DNA of 64,000 nt from Sympetrum striolatum (Eukaryota > Arthropoda > Insecta > Odonata > Libellulidae). Location of the stretch: assembly GCA_947579665.1 (NCBI GenBank), contig CANPUZ010000062.1, forward strand, positions 1 to 64,000. Direction: 5' to 3'. The stretch's first letter is position 1; each line of letters begins with the position of its first letter. The notes beneath the pieces were generated by a model that did no database searches, was not told the origin of the DNA, and saw only the letters and a program-made list of their open reading frames with translations. Of this stretch, positions 21,431 to 32,669 are shown piece by piece. The translations under genes and the position numbers were made by a program.

Positions 21431-22814
21431 GAATTTTATTATATGTATGTATTGACAAAGCCTATATCTATGGATCTATGGTGGATAAAAATTATCATTA
21501 TTTTCATTACCAAAAGAAGTAAATACAATGCTTGATTAACAATAAATGCCAGCATAACTGATTTAAGGATAACTATGCAAAGCATCTCTTGTAACAAAAA
21601 AGAACATTTCTAAAGCCATAAAATGGAATTACTTATAAAGCCAAAACAGCATCCTGTCTATCTCAACAATGAGTTACATATCATTAATGAATTCATTGAC
21701 TGAAAGCACTCAACTGTGAATTACAAAATAAATTTTTATCATTTAAGAATCTAAATTAATGAAATCGATTACAAATTGGATCATCAATCCTTAAATTGAA
21801 AAACAAAAATTCTATCCCCCAAGTTAGATGAAAATTAAAAATTACTCTCTTAACTTCCATGGAAAATACTTGACAGTAATTCAAGTTACATTGTACTAAC
21901 AAATTCAATTACAAGATGTGAATTATAAGATACACAAAAGAAACGTAAATTTAGGTAACAAGCTTTCCTTGGGAACTACTTTATCAAATTAAAGGTAATT
22001 AGACTCAAATATACCATCTAACTATTGAACGTTCCACCTCATTGTTTTAAGGTTTCCTACTATTAGTCACACTATTACAGCCTTAATTTTGTATTTAACT
22101 GCATGAAAAAGCATAAGGTTTTTGTATTTGTGGTCATTATAATTATTCTAATAAGTATCCTGCAATAGTTATAATTTTTTATTCATACAAAGGTAATATC
22201 ATCAATAAACTATAGTAAGAAATGAAGAATTAAATTGAATCTGAATTACATTTTCATTGATAAATTACAAAATTGTTTCTAGGCATATTTTTCCATTACC
22301 TTGGAAACAAATTAATAACCTAGACAATTTTATTAATTATATGTTAAAGTTATGTCCACAATTCAGCATAGTTTAGCTTTTTATTCTCCTTCTTCATAAG
22401 CATATATGCTATACTATAGTACACATTGCATGAATTAGTCAATAAATAAATTAGCAAAAGGTTAAAATCATATCCTCCCTAATAACAGCTACTTAATTAA
22501 ACACATTTAAATAGATTTTAAAATCTAAGGCTTGAGAGAGGAATGTATTTCCGTGAGATAAATACATCTAAACTCATTCCTTCGCTAAGTTCCTTGCTAA
22601 GTATCAAATATCGGCAACAATTCTTTAATGTTCATTCATCATAATTCAGCTTTGTTGATTAAAACATTAAAATTTGATAGAAATTGTAATTCTATAACTG
22701 TGCCTTTTCTGGATTGTGATGTGCATCACCCAGCCGTTAATTTCTCTGTCTGGTCAATAAATACTTTGGAAGCAGAACCTTATATCTTAAACTTGTTTGA
22801 CTACAAAAATTGTG
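21431..22814. other. AT-rich sequence, nothing recognised
   Basis: No coding or repeat structure seen. Confidence 0.35.
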
Positions 22815-22930
22815 ACTATAGCCATGTCCGAAATGCAAAGCATGCTTTGACATGACGTAGTGATGACGTAGCACTAAGCATGCTTGGGTTTAGGCTTTAG
22901 GATTGGAGGTTCGGACATCTTTGCTATAGT
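22815..22930. mobile_element. Short MITE (116 bp) with terminal inverted repeats
   Basis: ACTATAGCCATGTCCGAA at the left end is matched in reverse complement by TTCGGACATCTTTGCTATAGT at the right, with a three-base difference in length. The interior is a palindromic-looking stretch containing GCATGCTT twice and two TGACGTAG. The target duplication is not clear. Confidence 0.6.
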
Positions 22931-23967
22931 AGCAACACCGTAGTGGAGTAAATTTGTACCAAGTGGAAGATATGAAGCCATCTGGAGGGTTGTCTGCAGA
23001 ACTAATAGGGTCGTGTGTGGTTGTGAGCTCACGATTGCTTTAAAAATCCCTGGTAGAATGACTACTTTCAAGAATATTCGTAAAAGGGGAGAACCATAAA
23101 AACTGAAAGCAAAATAGTATAAATAAGAAAGATGGGTCACTTCAGACTTCCCGTGCAAGTCATCTCCATAGATTTATTCTAGGCTCATCCCTTGCAGTCA
23201 TTCCCTCTACTGTTGCAATTAGATCATTCTTAATGACAAAATTAAAACAACTGCCATAAATTTCCCCCATCTATCTAAACCAATGACAATGCATAACCTA
23301 CATCCTTATTGCAATACAGAAAGTCTTTGTAGACAAGGAAAGAATTTTGCAAAAAAGAAAAGTATTGCGTAATATTAAAGATGTTTATTATTTTTCTTTC
23401 GATAATTCCAATAATTGTCTCATTATATCTAAATGCTCCCTCCCTTGCTGAACCAACTGAATGTATGTGTGTCCAACACATCCTCCCTCTTTCTAGGAGG
23501 AGTTTGGGAGGGAAGAGGAGACGATGGCTTCTGGCTTTCCTTGTTCTTGTATTGCTGAGGAAGAAGAGGGAAATTTTTTGGATGAAAGATTTCGGGGAAA
23601 TGATGTTGAGGAAGAGGTTGAAGGGAAGGAGTCAGAAGAAATTAGAAGGGGGGTTTAAATAATGTGTCTTTGTCCTAAATGACCATCCAGCATCTCAAAG
23701 GGCCATGACACTAAAGTATCTTTCTCATCTTCCCACCCCTGCCCTGTCTTGGGCTTTTTCAGGTCCTGAAAAGAAAGAATCTAATACATATAAGCATAAA
23801 CTGCGACTTCATGAACATTAGTTTCCATGAACAATTTCTTAGTGAGAGATTGAGAATCAATGTTGGTTTTTGAAAGTTTCGAAAGCCTTATCTCAAACAA
23901 ACCATAGCATTTGATTGAATTGTAATGAAGGTATTGATTTGTCAGTAAGTGCGCATAATTACATATG
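22931..23967. other. Unassigned sequence with a purine-rich stretch
   Basis: At about 23505-23660 a purine-rich run opens a 44-codon frame from ATG 23524, rich in Glu. No similarity is recognised and it may be low-complexity DNA. Confidence 0.3.
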
Positions 23968-24076
23968 AAGTATGTTGAACTACGTAGTTAATGTATATGT
24001 TATTCTACTAGATAGTAGAGTTTCTACTTAAAGTTTTCTTAGTATAATGATCACGGTCGGGTATATATTTATCCGA
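23968..24076 (+). repeat. Repeat block shared with 52228-52334
   Basis: GAACTACGTAGTTAATG, then AGATAGTAGAGTTTC, CTTAAAGTTTTCTTA and GTCGGGTATATATTTATC occur here and, in the same order and spacing, at 52228-52334. That second copy lies near the left end of the 2.5-kb element inserted in the LINE, so this is probably a decayed relative of that element. Confidence 0.65.
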
Positions 24077-24805
24077 TGTCAGTAACTCTCCATAAGGAAC
24101 GTATTGAGGCAAAAGTTGAAAATTGATTAAAAACACATCCCAATGAGACAGAACTATGAGATTTAGAGATTAGTAAGAATATAATGGGGAATGCACAGGG
24201 CGAGTCTAACGTCGGGAAAGTGAAGAAGAAAAAAACGCAACCCGCAGAGCATTGGTGAGACCTTTTCGCCAGCTCCCCTTTAACTACATGTATTTTTGGG
24301 GTTTTATTTTCCTCTCATACGGGACACAGGAGCTTGTCTATCCTATGACATGGACGCAGATATTTTAAATGAACCTTTTACTTAACGATCATGTTCGATT
24401 TTTTTCTCAAAGTCCTCTTGATTCTTTTCATCATGGAAAATAAAACATGCCTGCAATGTAAACTTCTCGGATGCCGGTGTCGTCTGCTAGAGCGATATAA
24501 AAGACGAATCATCTGCCAACCTTCCGATAACTGTATTAAAACCTCGTTGATTATTCTAATGTTAATTTTATGTATATTATAATGCATTAATCTTACTTAG
24601 TTTTTAATTGATCAATACCAAGTATGGCATAAAAATTCCTTAATAATCGTTTACCGCAATGAGATAAAGCTACTCTATCATACATTATAATAGCTTGTTA
24701 GGGTAATTAGAGATTTTCCGCTTGTGCAAATGTTTGCTCTAATTCATAATTGGGGCTCAATGCAGTAAAAGTTATCAAAATGACGAATCTGTTCTTACAG
24801 CCAAA

Positions 24806-25146
24806 GGTAAAACTAAAGTTTAGATACCTGTTTTTTTTTGTTTTCAAAATTCGCCGCTAGGTGACAGCACCTATATCACTTATATTTTACGAAAGGAATC
24901 CTACCTACCCTACTCAACCCATCGGCACCGCGCATATTTCGCGATTAAAAGCGGAGATTCGAAAGGAACGAAAAGAACCCTACATGCCCTACCACAACTC
25001 ATCGGCGCCGCGCATATTTCGCGACCAGTAGCGGAGATTGAGTTCGCGAGTTCTGTAGAAATACATTGTTGGTTGTTGACAAAAGTGCTGCCACCTAGCG
25101 GCGAATTTCGAAAACAAAAAACCGGTATCTAAACTTTAGTTTAACC
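24806..25146. mobile_element. 341-bp MITE with long TIRs and an 8-bp target duplication
   Basis: The flanking octamer CAGCCAAA is at 24798-24805 and 25147-25154. The ends read GGTAAAACTAAAGTTTAGAT and, from the other side, GGTTAAACTAAAGTTTAGAT. The inverted repeats extend for about 63 bp to CCGCTAGGTG(A/G)CAGCAC. The interior contains two diverged copies of an about 80-bp unit around ATCGGC(A/G)CCGCGCATATTTC. The 8-bp duplication fits hAT- or P-type transposition. The inner ends of the repeats resemble the CTCF binding consensus. Confidence 0.85.
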
Positions 25147-25609
25147 CAGCCAAATGCACTGCAATTGGTCATATTGAAGGCAGAAACAAGACCCTGCTTA
25201 TTTACCTATTAAACCTTTAGAAACGCGAAAATAACAAAATTACTTTGTGTTACACATTGCTCAAACTACAATTTGTGTTCCAAAACGTTCGAATTACTCG
25301 ATCAAACCTTGATAACTGTGTATCAAAGCCGCAAAATCACGAAAAAACAATGTATTAGTATAGGGAGGAACGAAAAGTTCTCACCAGCATGGCGAAATGC
25401 GCAATTTGCCACTTTACCCCTGGCTTCACTTTTGGTCGCTACAGGAGATAGGATATGCTGCCCCTGTGGGGGAATGATATGCTATTATATACATTGCAGA
25501 ATATTTGAGGATATTGAAAAATTCAAATTCACTTACCTATTGTATATTAATATATGTCAGAAAGTTGCCCCTACAAGATAATTTTGCAAAAAATTGACTT
25601 TGGTATTAA

Positions 25610-26460
25610 ACTCAGAGAGTTAGCTAGAGTAACATTTTTAACTCCGGCAAACTTGGGTTAAAGCGGTCGAATATCACAGTAAACAATTTGTTGCATATTT
25701 GAACAATGTGGAACTTTCATAAATATTTTAATAAAAACGCATTCAATTTATTTCAAAGAATGAAAGAACAAGCTACTTAACTTCCTCCATTCGAAAATTA
25801 CGAGCCTTCAAAACGATACAGTTTTGTCGATTTTTGCAAATTTTTGGAAACTGAGAAAATAGATAAATATAGCTCGAACCAAAGGAAATGATTTAGAATG
25901 GAATGAAATTACACTGGGATTTTTCTGATAATATTTAATAACCACTTCTTTAACAAAGTTTGAAACATCCTCCTGCCAATTCACTGACAACTTCTCACAT
26001 TCAGAATTAATACATACTAAAGAAACGTTAGTTAGATTAAATTACAAAAGTAATACACATTTTAAAAACAAGACAGCTATGTTTCCAGAAGGTAAGCGTA
26101 AGACAAAGATTCAGAAAGTTTAATTTTACGCAACTGGCCATCTCTCCATTCGAGATCTTGTGCACAGATGCTTCTAAAACAAGATCATTCACATCTAAAG
26201 AAGGCCATTTCTCTGTTACATGATACTTCACATTATTGCATGTTGTAATTGAATTTAAATTAACTTCTGTTGAAGTTCATTGGTTTACTTTTCTTAGCAC
26301 TGCATTGTAATTTGTTTTCAACAAGCCATACATGCAATTCTGTAAGTTCCACTTGTAATTTGGTGCAATCTGCAAGGTTTCCAATTGCTTGATAAATATT
26401 ACAATCATAATCAAATAAAGGAACGTTTTATATAAGAATTTTTGGCAAGGAAACGAGTAA
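25610..26460 (-). repeat. Dispersed repeat copy 1 with reverse-transcriptase-like remnant
   Basis: Shares long stretches with 48290-48955 and 52700-53760, for example CTAGAGTAAC, AGAATGGAATGAAATTACA, CCATCTCTCCATTCGAGATC and TATAAGAATTTTTGGCAAG in the same order. On the minus strand the right end of the family encodes a decayed LINE palm (clearest in the other two copies); here it is frameshifted. The copia LTR was inserted directly next to its right end. Confidence 0.7.
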
Positions 26461-26464
26461 AAAG

Positions 26465-26651
26465 TGTTGAGATTACTGTGGATTTTACTAAAAAGAAGAA
26501 GGCAGCACTCGGTGACCATACTTGCTTTATTGAAGTTCACACAGGAAGTAAAAACTACAAAGGAAAGGTCCCAGCATGCAACTCTCTGAGCATGCAAACA
26601 ATTGACACACGAAACTCACAAGTGATATGCATTTAGATTATATTTCCAATA
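26465..26651 (-). repeat. Copia 3' LTR
   Basis: On the minus strand the LTR begins TATTGGAAATATAATC directly after a purine tract, AAGGAGGAGT (plus 26651-26660, the likely plus-strand priming site), and ends ATCTCAACA. It contains an AATAAA-type signal in CTTCAATAAAGC. The TG..CA ends are expected; the first base pair is TA instead of TG. No second copy was found near 30.3-30.6 kb, so the element lacks its 5' LTR here. Confidence 0.65.
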
Positions 26652-26690
26652 CTCCTCCTTAATCTAAATACATGTACGATTTCACAAAAA

Positions 26691-27221
26691 TCAACTCTTT
26701 TGAACTAAACATAAACCCTTCACACACTTATGAAACTTTTGTCCATTTAAGGCCTTTGTTAAAATGTCTGCCACCATTTCCTCAGTAGGCATATACTCCA
26801 GCATTACCTCTCTGGACAAAACTAAATCCCTCACAAAGTGTTGTCTTATATCAATATGTCTAGTTCTGGAATGAATCATAGCCTCACTGGCTATTCTCTG
26901 TGCCGACTGATTGTCATTCATCAGTGTTATAGACAGTTCTTTACCCATTAATTCACTCACAAAATTCCTTAAAAATAACCCTTCCTTTGAAGCCTGAGTG
27001 AGTGACATGTATTCCGCTTCTGTACTAGACAAAGCCACAGTCTGCTGTTTTCTAGCCTCCCATGAAATCAAACAACCACTTAATTTGAACAGGAAACCAG
27101 TATAAGACTTTCTGTCAACACAATTGTTTCCCCAATCTGAATCGGCAAAGCCTATCAATCCCTCACCATTGCTCTCAAACACTAAGCTCAAGTGTTTTGT
27201 ACCCTTGAGATACCTCAACAC
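26691..27221 (-). pseudogene. Copia RNase H frame and polyprotein C-terminus
   Basis: 176 codons. LRYLKGTKHLSLVF then GFADSDWGNNCVDRKSYTGF (first Asp), SWEARKQQTVALSSTEAEYM (Glu and the conserved SS.AEAEY-like motif) and TRHIDIRQHFVRDLV. It ends with MVADILTKALNGQKF, typical of the copia C-terminus. The stop lies about 30 bases before the purine tract and LTR. Confidence 0.85.
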
Positions 27222-28519
27222 CCTTTTAGCACCAGACCAATGTTCTTGATCATAGCACTTGTTAAACTGGCTAAGTTGCCTAGTAGCCCACTAGTTGCAA
27301 AAGCAAGGTCAGGTCTACATGTTACAGATAGATACATTAAACATCCAATTAAACTTTGATAAGGAATATCATTCCTACACTTGTCACTTTTACTAAGTTT
27401 AACACTTGAATCCATGGGTGTAGACACAGGTTTACAGTCCATCATATTAAATTTGCACAATATTTCCTCAATATATTTACATCCATCAAAATAAATAACA
27501 TTACCTTCCCGCCTGATTCTCATACCAAGCAAATGAGTGGCCTGTCCCAAATCTTTCATTCTAAATCTTGTGATTAAATATTCCTTTAACCCATGTTTCT
27601 CCATACTATTATTGGAAAACAAAAACATATCATCGACATATAGAGCTAGTACATTTACATCATTACCTCTAAATTTGAAGTAAACACAGGGTTCTATCTT
27701 AGAACGCCTAAAACCTCTTTGGGTCAGCACTCCATGTATTTCTTGATACCATACTCTGGAAGCCTGTTTGAGTCCATATATGGCTCTCTTCAACTTGCAC
27801 ACTTTACTCTCAGTTCCCTTCACAACATACCCTTCAGGCTGCATCATGTAAACATCTTCACTTAACTTACCATTTAAAAAGGCAGTGACTATATCCCAAT
27901 GGTCAATGTCCCATCCATGCTTTACAGCAAGTGCCAGCAAAACCTTAATACTAGAATGTCTCCCAACTGGAGAGAAATTTTCATCATAATCAATTCCATA
28001 TGACTGACCAAAACCCTTTGCGACTAACCTAGCCTTATACCTAGTCACATCACCATTGCAGTTTTTCTTTTTAGCAAAAACCCATTTACACTGAATCACT
28101 GACTTATCACATGGTAAATTAACTAAATCCCACGCATTATTCAAAATCAATGAATCATATTCACATCTCATCGCTTCTTGCCATCTTACCTTATCTGGAC
28201 AAGAAAGTGCCTCTGACACAGTATGAGGTACATCATTGGAAGAAATTGCACTAAATAAGTAATAGTCTGAAAAGTCCTTGGGGTGCCTTTCTCTTAAAGG
28301 ATACCTCCTCTCCTCTCCATTTACTGGCTCTCCAAGTGGACTCTCCAACACCATTCCCTCCTCAAGAACACTGCCAGCTGACTGATCTGTTTCAGCTTCT
28401 CCCTCAGATGGACGATGCTGCTGCTCCTCACTGCTCTCTTCCATTTCCTCACCAAATAATGGAAGGTACACCTCTCTGGAACTTCCTGAACTCTCCTTTC
28501 TCTTCCTACACCAGGGCAA
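27215..28519 (-). pseudogene. Copia reverse transcriptase frame
   Basis: Continues the polyprotein in a shifted frame. After an acidic linker, RYPLRERHPKDFSDYYLF begins the conserved region. QCKWVFAKKKNCNGDVTRYK and ARLVAKGFGQSYGIDYDENF are the copia RT start. WDIVTAFLNGKLSEDVYM holds the first Asp region, IYGLKQASRVWYQ the middle, and ALYVDDMFLF the YVDD active site. CRPDLAFA is followed by a frameshift near 27241, so the RNase H domain sits in the next frame. Confidence 0.85.
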
Positions 28520-30288
28520 GCAGGAAACTTATCCTCAATGAAGATAACATCACGGGCATGCGTCAGCTTAACTGGATTATTTAAGTCCAATAGTCTATAC
28601 CCGTTCTCCACTTCACTGTACCCAACAAAGATCATCTTCTTTGCCTTTGGGTCCAACTTTCTGCGTAACTCTTTGGGTATATGGACGTAAGTCTCACATC
28701 CAAACACACGAAGGTGACTCGAATCAACTTTCTTCCCAGACCACATTTCCTCTGGGGTCTTGTTTGGAATTGCCCTACTTGGAGATCGATTCTTCAAGTA
28801 GATGGCTGTATTTACAGCCTCCGCCCAAAACTTCTTACTCATTCCAGCATCTTGCAGGAGGGTGCGGGCTTTCTCCATGATCGTTCTATTCGCACGTTCA
28901 GCAACTCCATTTTGCTGAGGCGTGTATGGTACTGTCCTCTGATGTTTAATCCCACACTGCATTAAGAATTCCCTGAATTCCTTGTTGCAGTATTCTGTAC
29001 CATTATCACTCCGTAAATTAACGATTCGCTCTCCTGTTTCATTTTCTACAGCTAATTTAAACTGCTGAAACTTAGCAAAAGCCTCATTTTTTCTCGTCAG
29101 AAAATAAACAAATACTTTTCTGGTATAATCGTCGATAAAGGTTAAAAAGTATTTTGCACCTCCATACGATTCCTCCTGCATTGGACCGCAAATATCTGTG
29201 TGAACAATCTCAAGTCTTCTTGCTCCTCTTGGTCCCTTCCTTTTAAATGGAGCCTTACATAATTTTCCTTCAATGCACGGGACACAAGGGCTATCACTTC
29301 CCAAATCCGAAAAATCAATACCAGTTGCCAAACCCTCTTTTAATAGATTCATGCTCGGATTGTTCAAATGGCCTAATCTTCTGTGCCATAAATCTCTAGA
29401 TATTGCTCCTTTCACGAGATTTGCACTCTGCTTAACACTAGTTGTTTTCTCAGAAAGTCCTTTATCAATGGAATGTTCGCCATCGTTATACTTAACGTCC
29501 AACCTATAAAGACCACCAACATCAGTTGCCGTTGCAGCCTCATCACCTTGAACATGGAACTTTTCATTACGAAATATTCTGCATTTTTCGTTAGAAAAAA
29601 CCACACTGAGGCCGTTTTTCACCATCTTACTCACGGAAAGTAAATTTGTCGCCAACCCTGGCACAAAGACAACGTCTGATATTTTACTAATATCACTCTT
29701 TAAAGTCAATTTTACCTTCACATCTCCACGACCACCGCTACGAACAGTCTCATTATTTGCCAAAGTCACTTCCGTTCCATTCCCTTCTTCCGAAAAATCG
29801 CTCAGCCAATCCTTCCGCGAAGTCATATGAGCAGATGCTCCACTATCAACGTACCAGTCTCCTTTACTGAGACTTACCGATAGAGCAGTCAGCAAGCAAC
29901 CGTCCTCGCGCCTTTTAGCATTCTTCGTCTTCTGATGACAATCCGACGCTGTATGCCCTGGCCGATTACAATGATAGCACTTGAAAGGGAATTGTTTCTT
30001 CCATCCCTTCGCTTGAGGCTTAGGATTGCTGTTATTTTTGGCAAATAACGCAGAATCGTCTGATTCTCTGACATCAGATCTCTTCCTGCTCCATTCCCGC
30101 AGCAATTTTCCTTTCACTAACTCAGTCGTGATCTCCTGTCCTGAGTTATCAAGGGCCATTATCATCGGCCCATAGTCTGGGGTTAATCCACTCAGAAGAA
30201 TAGAAGCTAGCCAATCGTCCGTAACCTTGGCGTCTATATCAGCAAGCTGCTGAGACAGGGTCATTACCTTTGCGATGTACTCCTCCAT
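28321..30288 (-). pseudogene. Copia gag (partial) - protease - integrase frame
   Basis: 655 codons. Residues 1-70 are the distal gag (LSQQLADIDAKV, LLSGLTPDYGPMIMAL). A CCHC zinc knuckle, CYHCNRPGHTASDC, lies at about 103-116. The protease active site WYVDSGASAHMTS is at about 145-157. The integrase zinc-binding start LWHRRLGHLNNPSM is at about 303. The integrase core follows with HTDICGPM (first Asp), LRSDNGTEYCN (second Asp) and TPQQNGVAERANR (Glu of DDE). GKKVDSSHLRVFGC and FVGYSEVENGYRL are typical of the copia integrase tail. The frame leaves the polyprotein near 28515 by a frameshift, after which its last 60 or so residues are out-of-frame readthrough. All catalytic residues needed are present in this part. 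Confidence 0.85.
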
Positions 30289-30320
30289 ATTCCTGAAGTT
30301 CTCAAGTCAGCACATCCATA

Positions 30321-30859
30321 ACGACCGCTGCAAGCTTATGCTCTTATGATAAATAAACTGTATAGAAGGAATAAAAAATAGAGAAAACGAAAAAGAAATG
30401 ATAGCTTTGTGTGGAAAAAATCTCCACAACTGAAGGTTGATAGAAGAAAAACGCAGACAATCATCATCACAGCAATGGGAGTGATAAAACTCGCGAAAAC
30501 ACGCAGAAATGTTTTAAATATAAAATTATAGACTTTCAAATATTAACAATAAACTGAAATTGATAACTAGATAAAGAGTGGATTGTCATGAATATTAGTT
30601 GACAGATTATCTCGCCTTAGATGATCGGAATCGTAGTTGCATTAGTTGTGGCTGAAACTTGGATTCACCCAAATCATGTTTCGTTTTTTTCTGTCCCGGT
30701 TCTGCTCGACTTCAACCAAAAATATCCATTTTTTCGATTCGGTTGCGGTTCGATGCTAAAATTTTGACATGATCTAATCAAAGCAGAGTTCGATGAAAAT
30801 CGAACATAGAATGAGGGATTTGATGGGATTAATGCGGTGAGAAGACGAACAGAGAGGGG
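30321..30859. other. Flank of the copia copy, nothing recognised
   Basis: AT-rich; searched for a 5' LTR without success. Confidence 0.35.
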
Positions 30860-31794
30860 CAGTGGCGCAGCGAGGGGGGTTTTAGGGGTTCAAACCCCCC
30901 CCCAAGAGTCAAGTCCTATGACTAGCTCTGTACTTTTATTTCTGCAGAAGAGTACAAAAACCCCCCCTCGCTGAGAGGTGGTTATCAGGCAAATCATACA
31001 GATACACTGCTTGTCATGTGTTTGATTGATAAATTCAGCGAAAGCTTCGCGTACCCGTAAATATGGCTCCGATTTTATTTAAGGTGATGCTTTCGGTAGA
31101 CTGCCTGTTTTTCAAATTTCTACAGAAATTCGGTTATCGAATAATTTTCGTAAATATACATCAAATTAACAGACAATCATAAAATAAAGATCAGTATATT
31201 TTCTATCATACCGAGTAATGAAAAGTCTACTGTGCAGACTTTTAATCGTCCAGAATGCTTAATAAAAGAACAAATAACTGTGAAATTGTCGCTAACTCAT
31301 CTTGAAATGTGCCCTCCGATAACAGCCCTAAAATGAGACAATCTTAATTTATGCATATAATAATGTATATTTCACAAAGAAAACACATAGCCATTAACTT
31401 ACGCCTTTTCTGATAACGGCCTCGAGCTATTAGCGGACTGTGAAAAGAATTTTCGGATGTCCATCTGTACCTTATGAAATCCAAACTAAACTCTCATTTG
31501 AACTGTTCACTGTGAATTTTTCAAAAGCACTACTCACGTGCCTAGCTTTACATTCAAACCCTTAAAACAGTCACATGCAAAAGATTAAACCTCTGCGTTT
31601 TATCAATCTGTTTGTCTCTCAAACGTAATCTTAATATCTGTTATCAGGGTGCAAGTTTCGAATCATTTCTCGAGGTTCCCTTGTATTTTTTCGTGGGGAA
31701 AACAAATCAAATCAAATTACAGAACTAATCATTGGACTTGAGTCTTGGTGGGGGGGGTTTGAACCCCTAAAACCAACCCCTCGCTGCGCCACTG
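30860..31794. mobile_element. About 935-bp TIR element with GC-rich ends
   Basis: The left end CAGTGGCGCAGCGAGGGG continues GGTTTTAGGGGTTCAAACCC. The right end is its reverse complement up to CGCCACTG at 31794, over about 42 bp with few differences. A third related piece, AACCCCCCCTCGCTGAG, lies at 30960-30976, so the left 120 bp can fold on itself too. CAGTGGCG-type ends occur in hAT elements, but the flanking octamers (30852-30859 and 31795-31802) agree at only half their positions, so the superfamily is not settled. There is no transposase inside. Confidence 0.65.
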
Positions 31795-32329
31795 GATACA
31801 GTTAAAAAAAGACTTTCATATCCATTAGCAGGTAAATAGAAATTTGAGAAAATGACTGCACGTAAATAATTTGAATTATTTATGATATTTTGGTTAAAAA
31901 TTACTGAAGTAATGTAATAATAATCCGAATTAAATTATACTAACTTCCAAATTGGATTCCTCAGTTATAAAATATATTCAAACATTTACTAACCAAAACA
32001 AATAATTTGGTTCGTTTAAATTTAATTTTTTTTATTGTGCAAACAAACAATATTGATTACTAGGTAGATGCATTAAAAACATCTAATTTTGTTTAATCGG
32101 ACATGTGATTTGTATTTACGATTTCGGGAATAGCCTCAAATGTAATTTGGATTTTTTAATAATTTTTTTAATAAATGGTGCTATAAGAAAAAAAGTATCA
32201 CTAATACAAAATAACTAATACGTTAGAAATAACCGGATCAAAACCATAAAGATCAACCTTTACGTCAAGAAAGTAAGCAATAAAAGCAGCGGTATTAATT
32301 TTGGCCAGCTTTTTTCGATTTGGGATCAC
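31795..32329. other. AT-rich sequence, nothing recognised
   Basis: No coding or repeat structure seen. Confidence 0.35.
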
Positions 32330-32669
32330 CGCCGTGGCGCACGGTCTTCCCCTATCTGCTCCCCTTAGTTCTCCTCCCCATAGGCGTAGGGGCTTCCCCA
32401 CTATTGGATGAGGTGTGAGGAAGTTGAAAATGAAAATAGACGTCAGAAGGAAGTAAGCCGTTGACAGAGACGAGCGTGAGGTCCTCGAGAATGTGATTTG
32501 AGTGTTATACCAGTTGTGCTCTCGGGATTAATTGTTCATTGAATGTGAAATTCCTGTCAAGGATAGTGTTTTCCATGCAATTTAGTGCCTCGTGGTGCCC
32601 GTTACTTGAACGATTGAAAACTCCATCGATGTCCACATGAATCCAATTCGCGAGGTGATCAATTCTCAT
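32330..32669 (+). other. Candidate 5' untranslated exon, copy A of a duplicated unit
   Basis: Resembles 46830-47191 along its length: GAGGTGTGAGGA, AGCCGTTGA, TTCATTGAATGTGAAATTCCTGTCAA/TTAATTGAATGTG..., and both end in a splice donor (CTCAT|GTAAGAT here, CCCAT|GTAAGTT there). No long frame is present, so it is probably a leader exon with its promoter upstream. The conserved position of the donor in two diverged copies is the main support. Confidence 0.45.

Larger units (their letters stand above)
26652..30320 (-). mobile_element. 5'-truncated Ty1/copia retrotransposon
   Basis: The minus-strand order gag - protease - integrase - reverse transcriptase - RNase H is that of the copia superfamily. 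The gag N-terminus is missing: in-frame TGA lies a few codons before the first Met at 30288, and only the distal part of gag plus a zinc knuckle remain. Upstream sequence (30320-30540) shows no LTR. With a 3' LTR at one end and truncated gag at the other, the copy is either 5'-deleted or recombined. Two frameshifts interrupt pol, near 28515 and near 27241. Confidence 0.85.

Noticed and set aside
28336..29509. Several plus-strand frames of 78-94 codons opposite the copia polyprotein
   Set aside because: Antisense shadows of the coding strand without features of their own.
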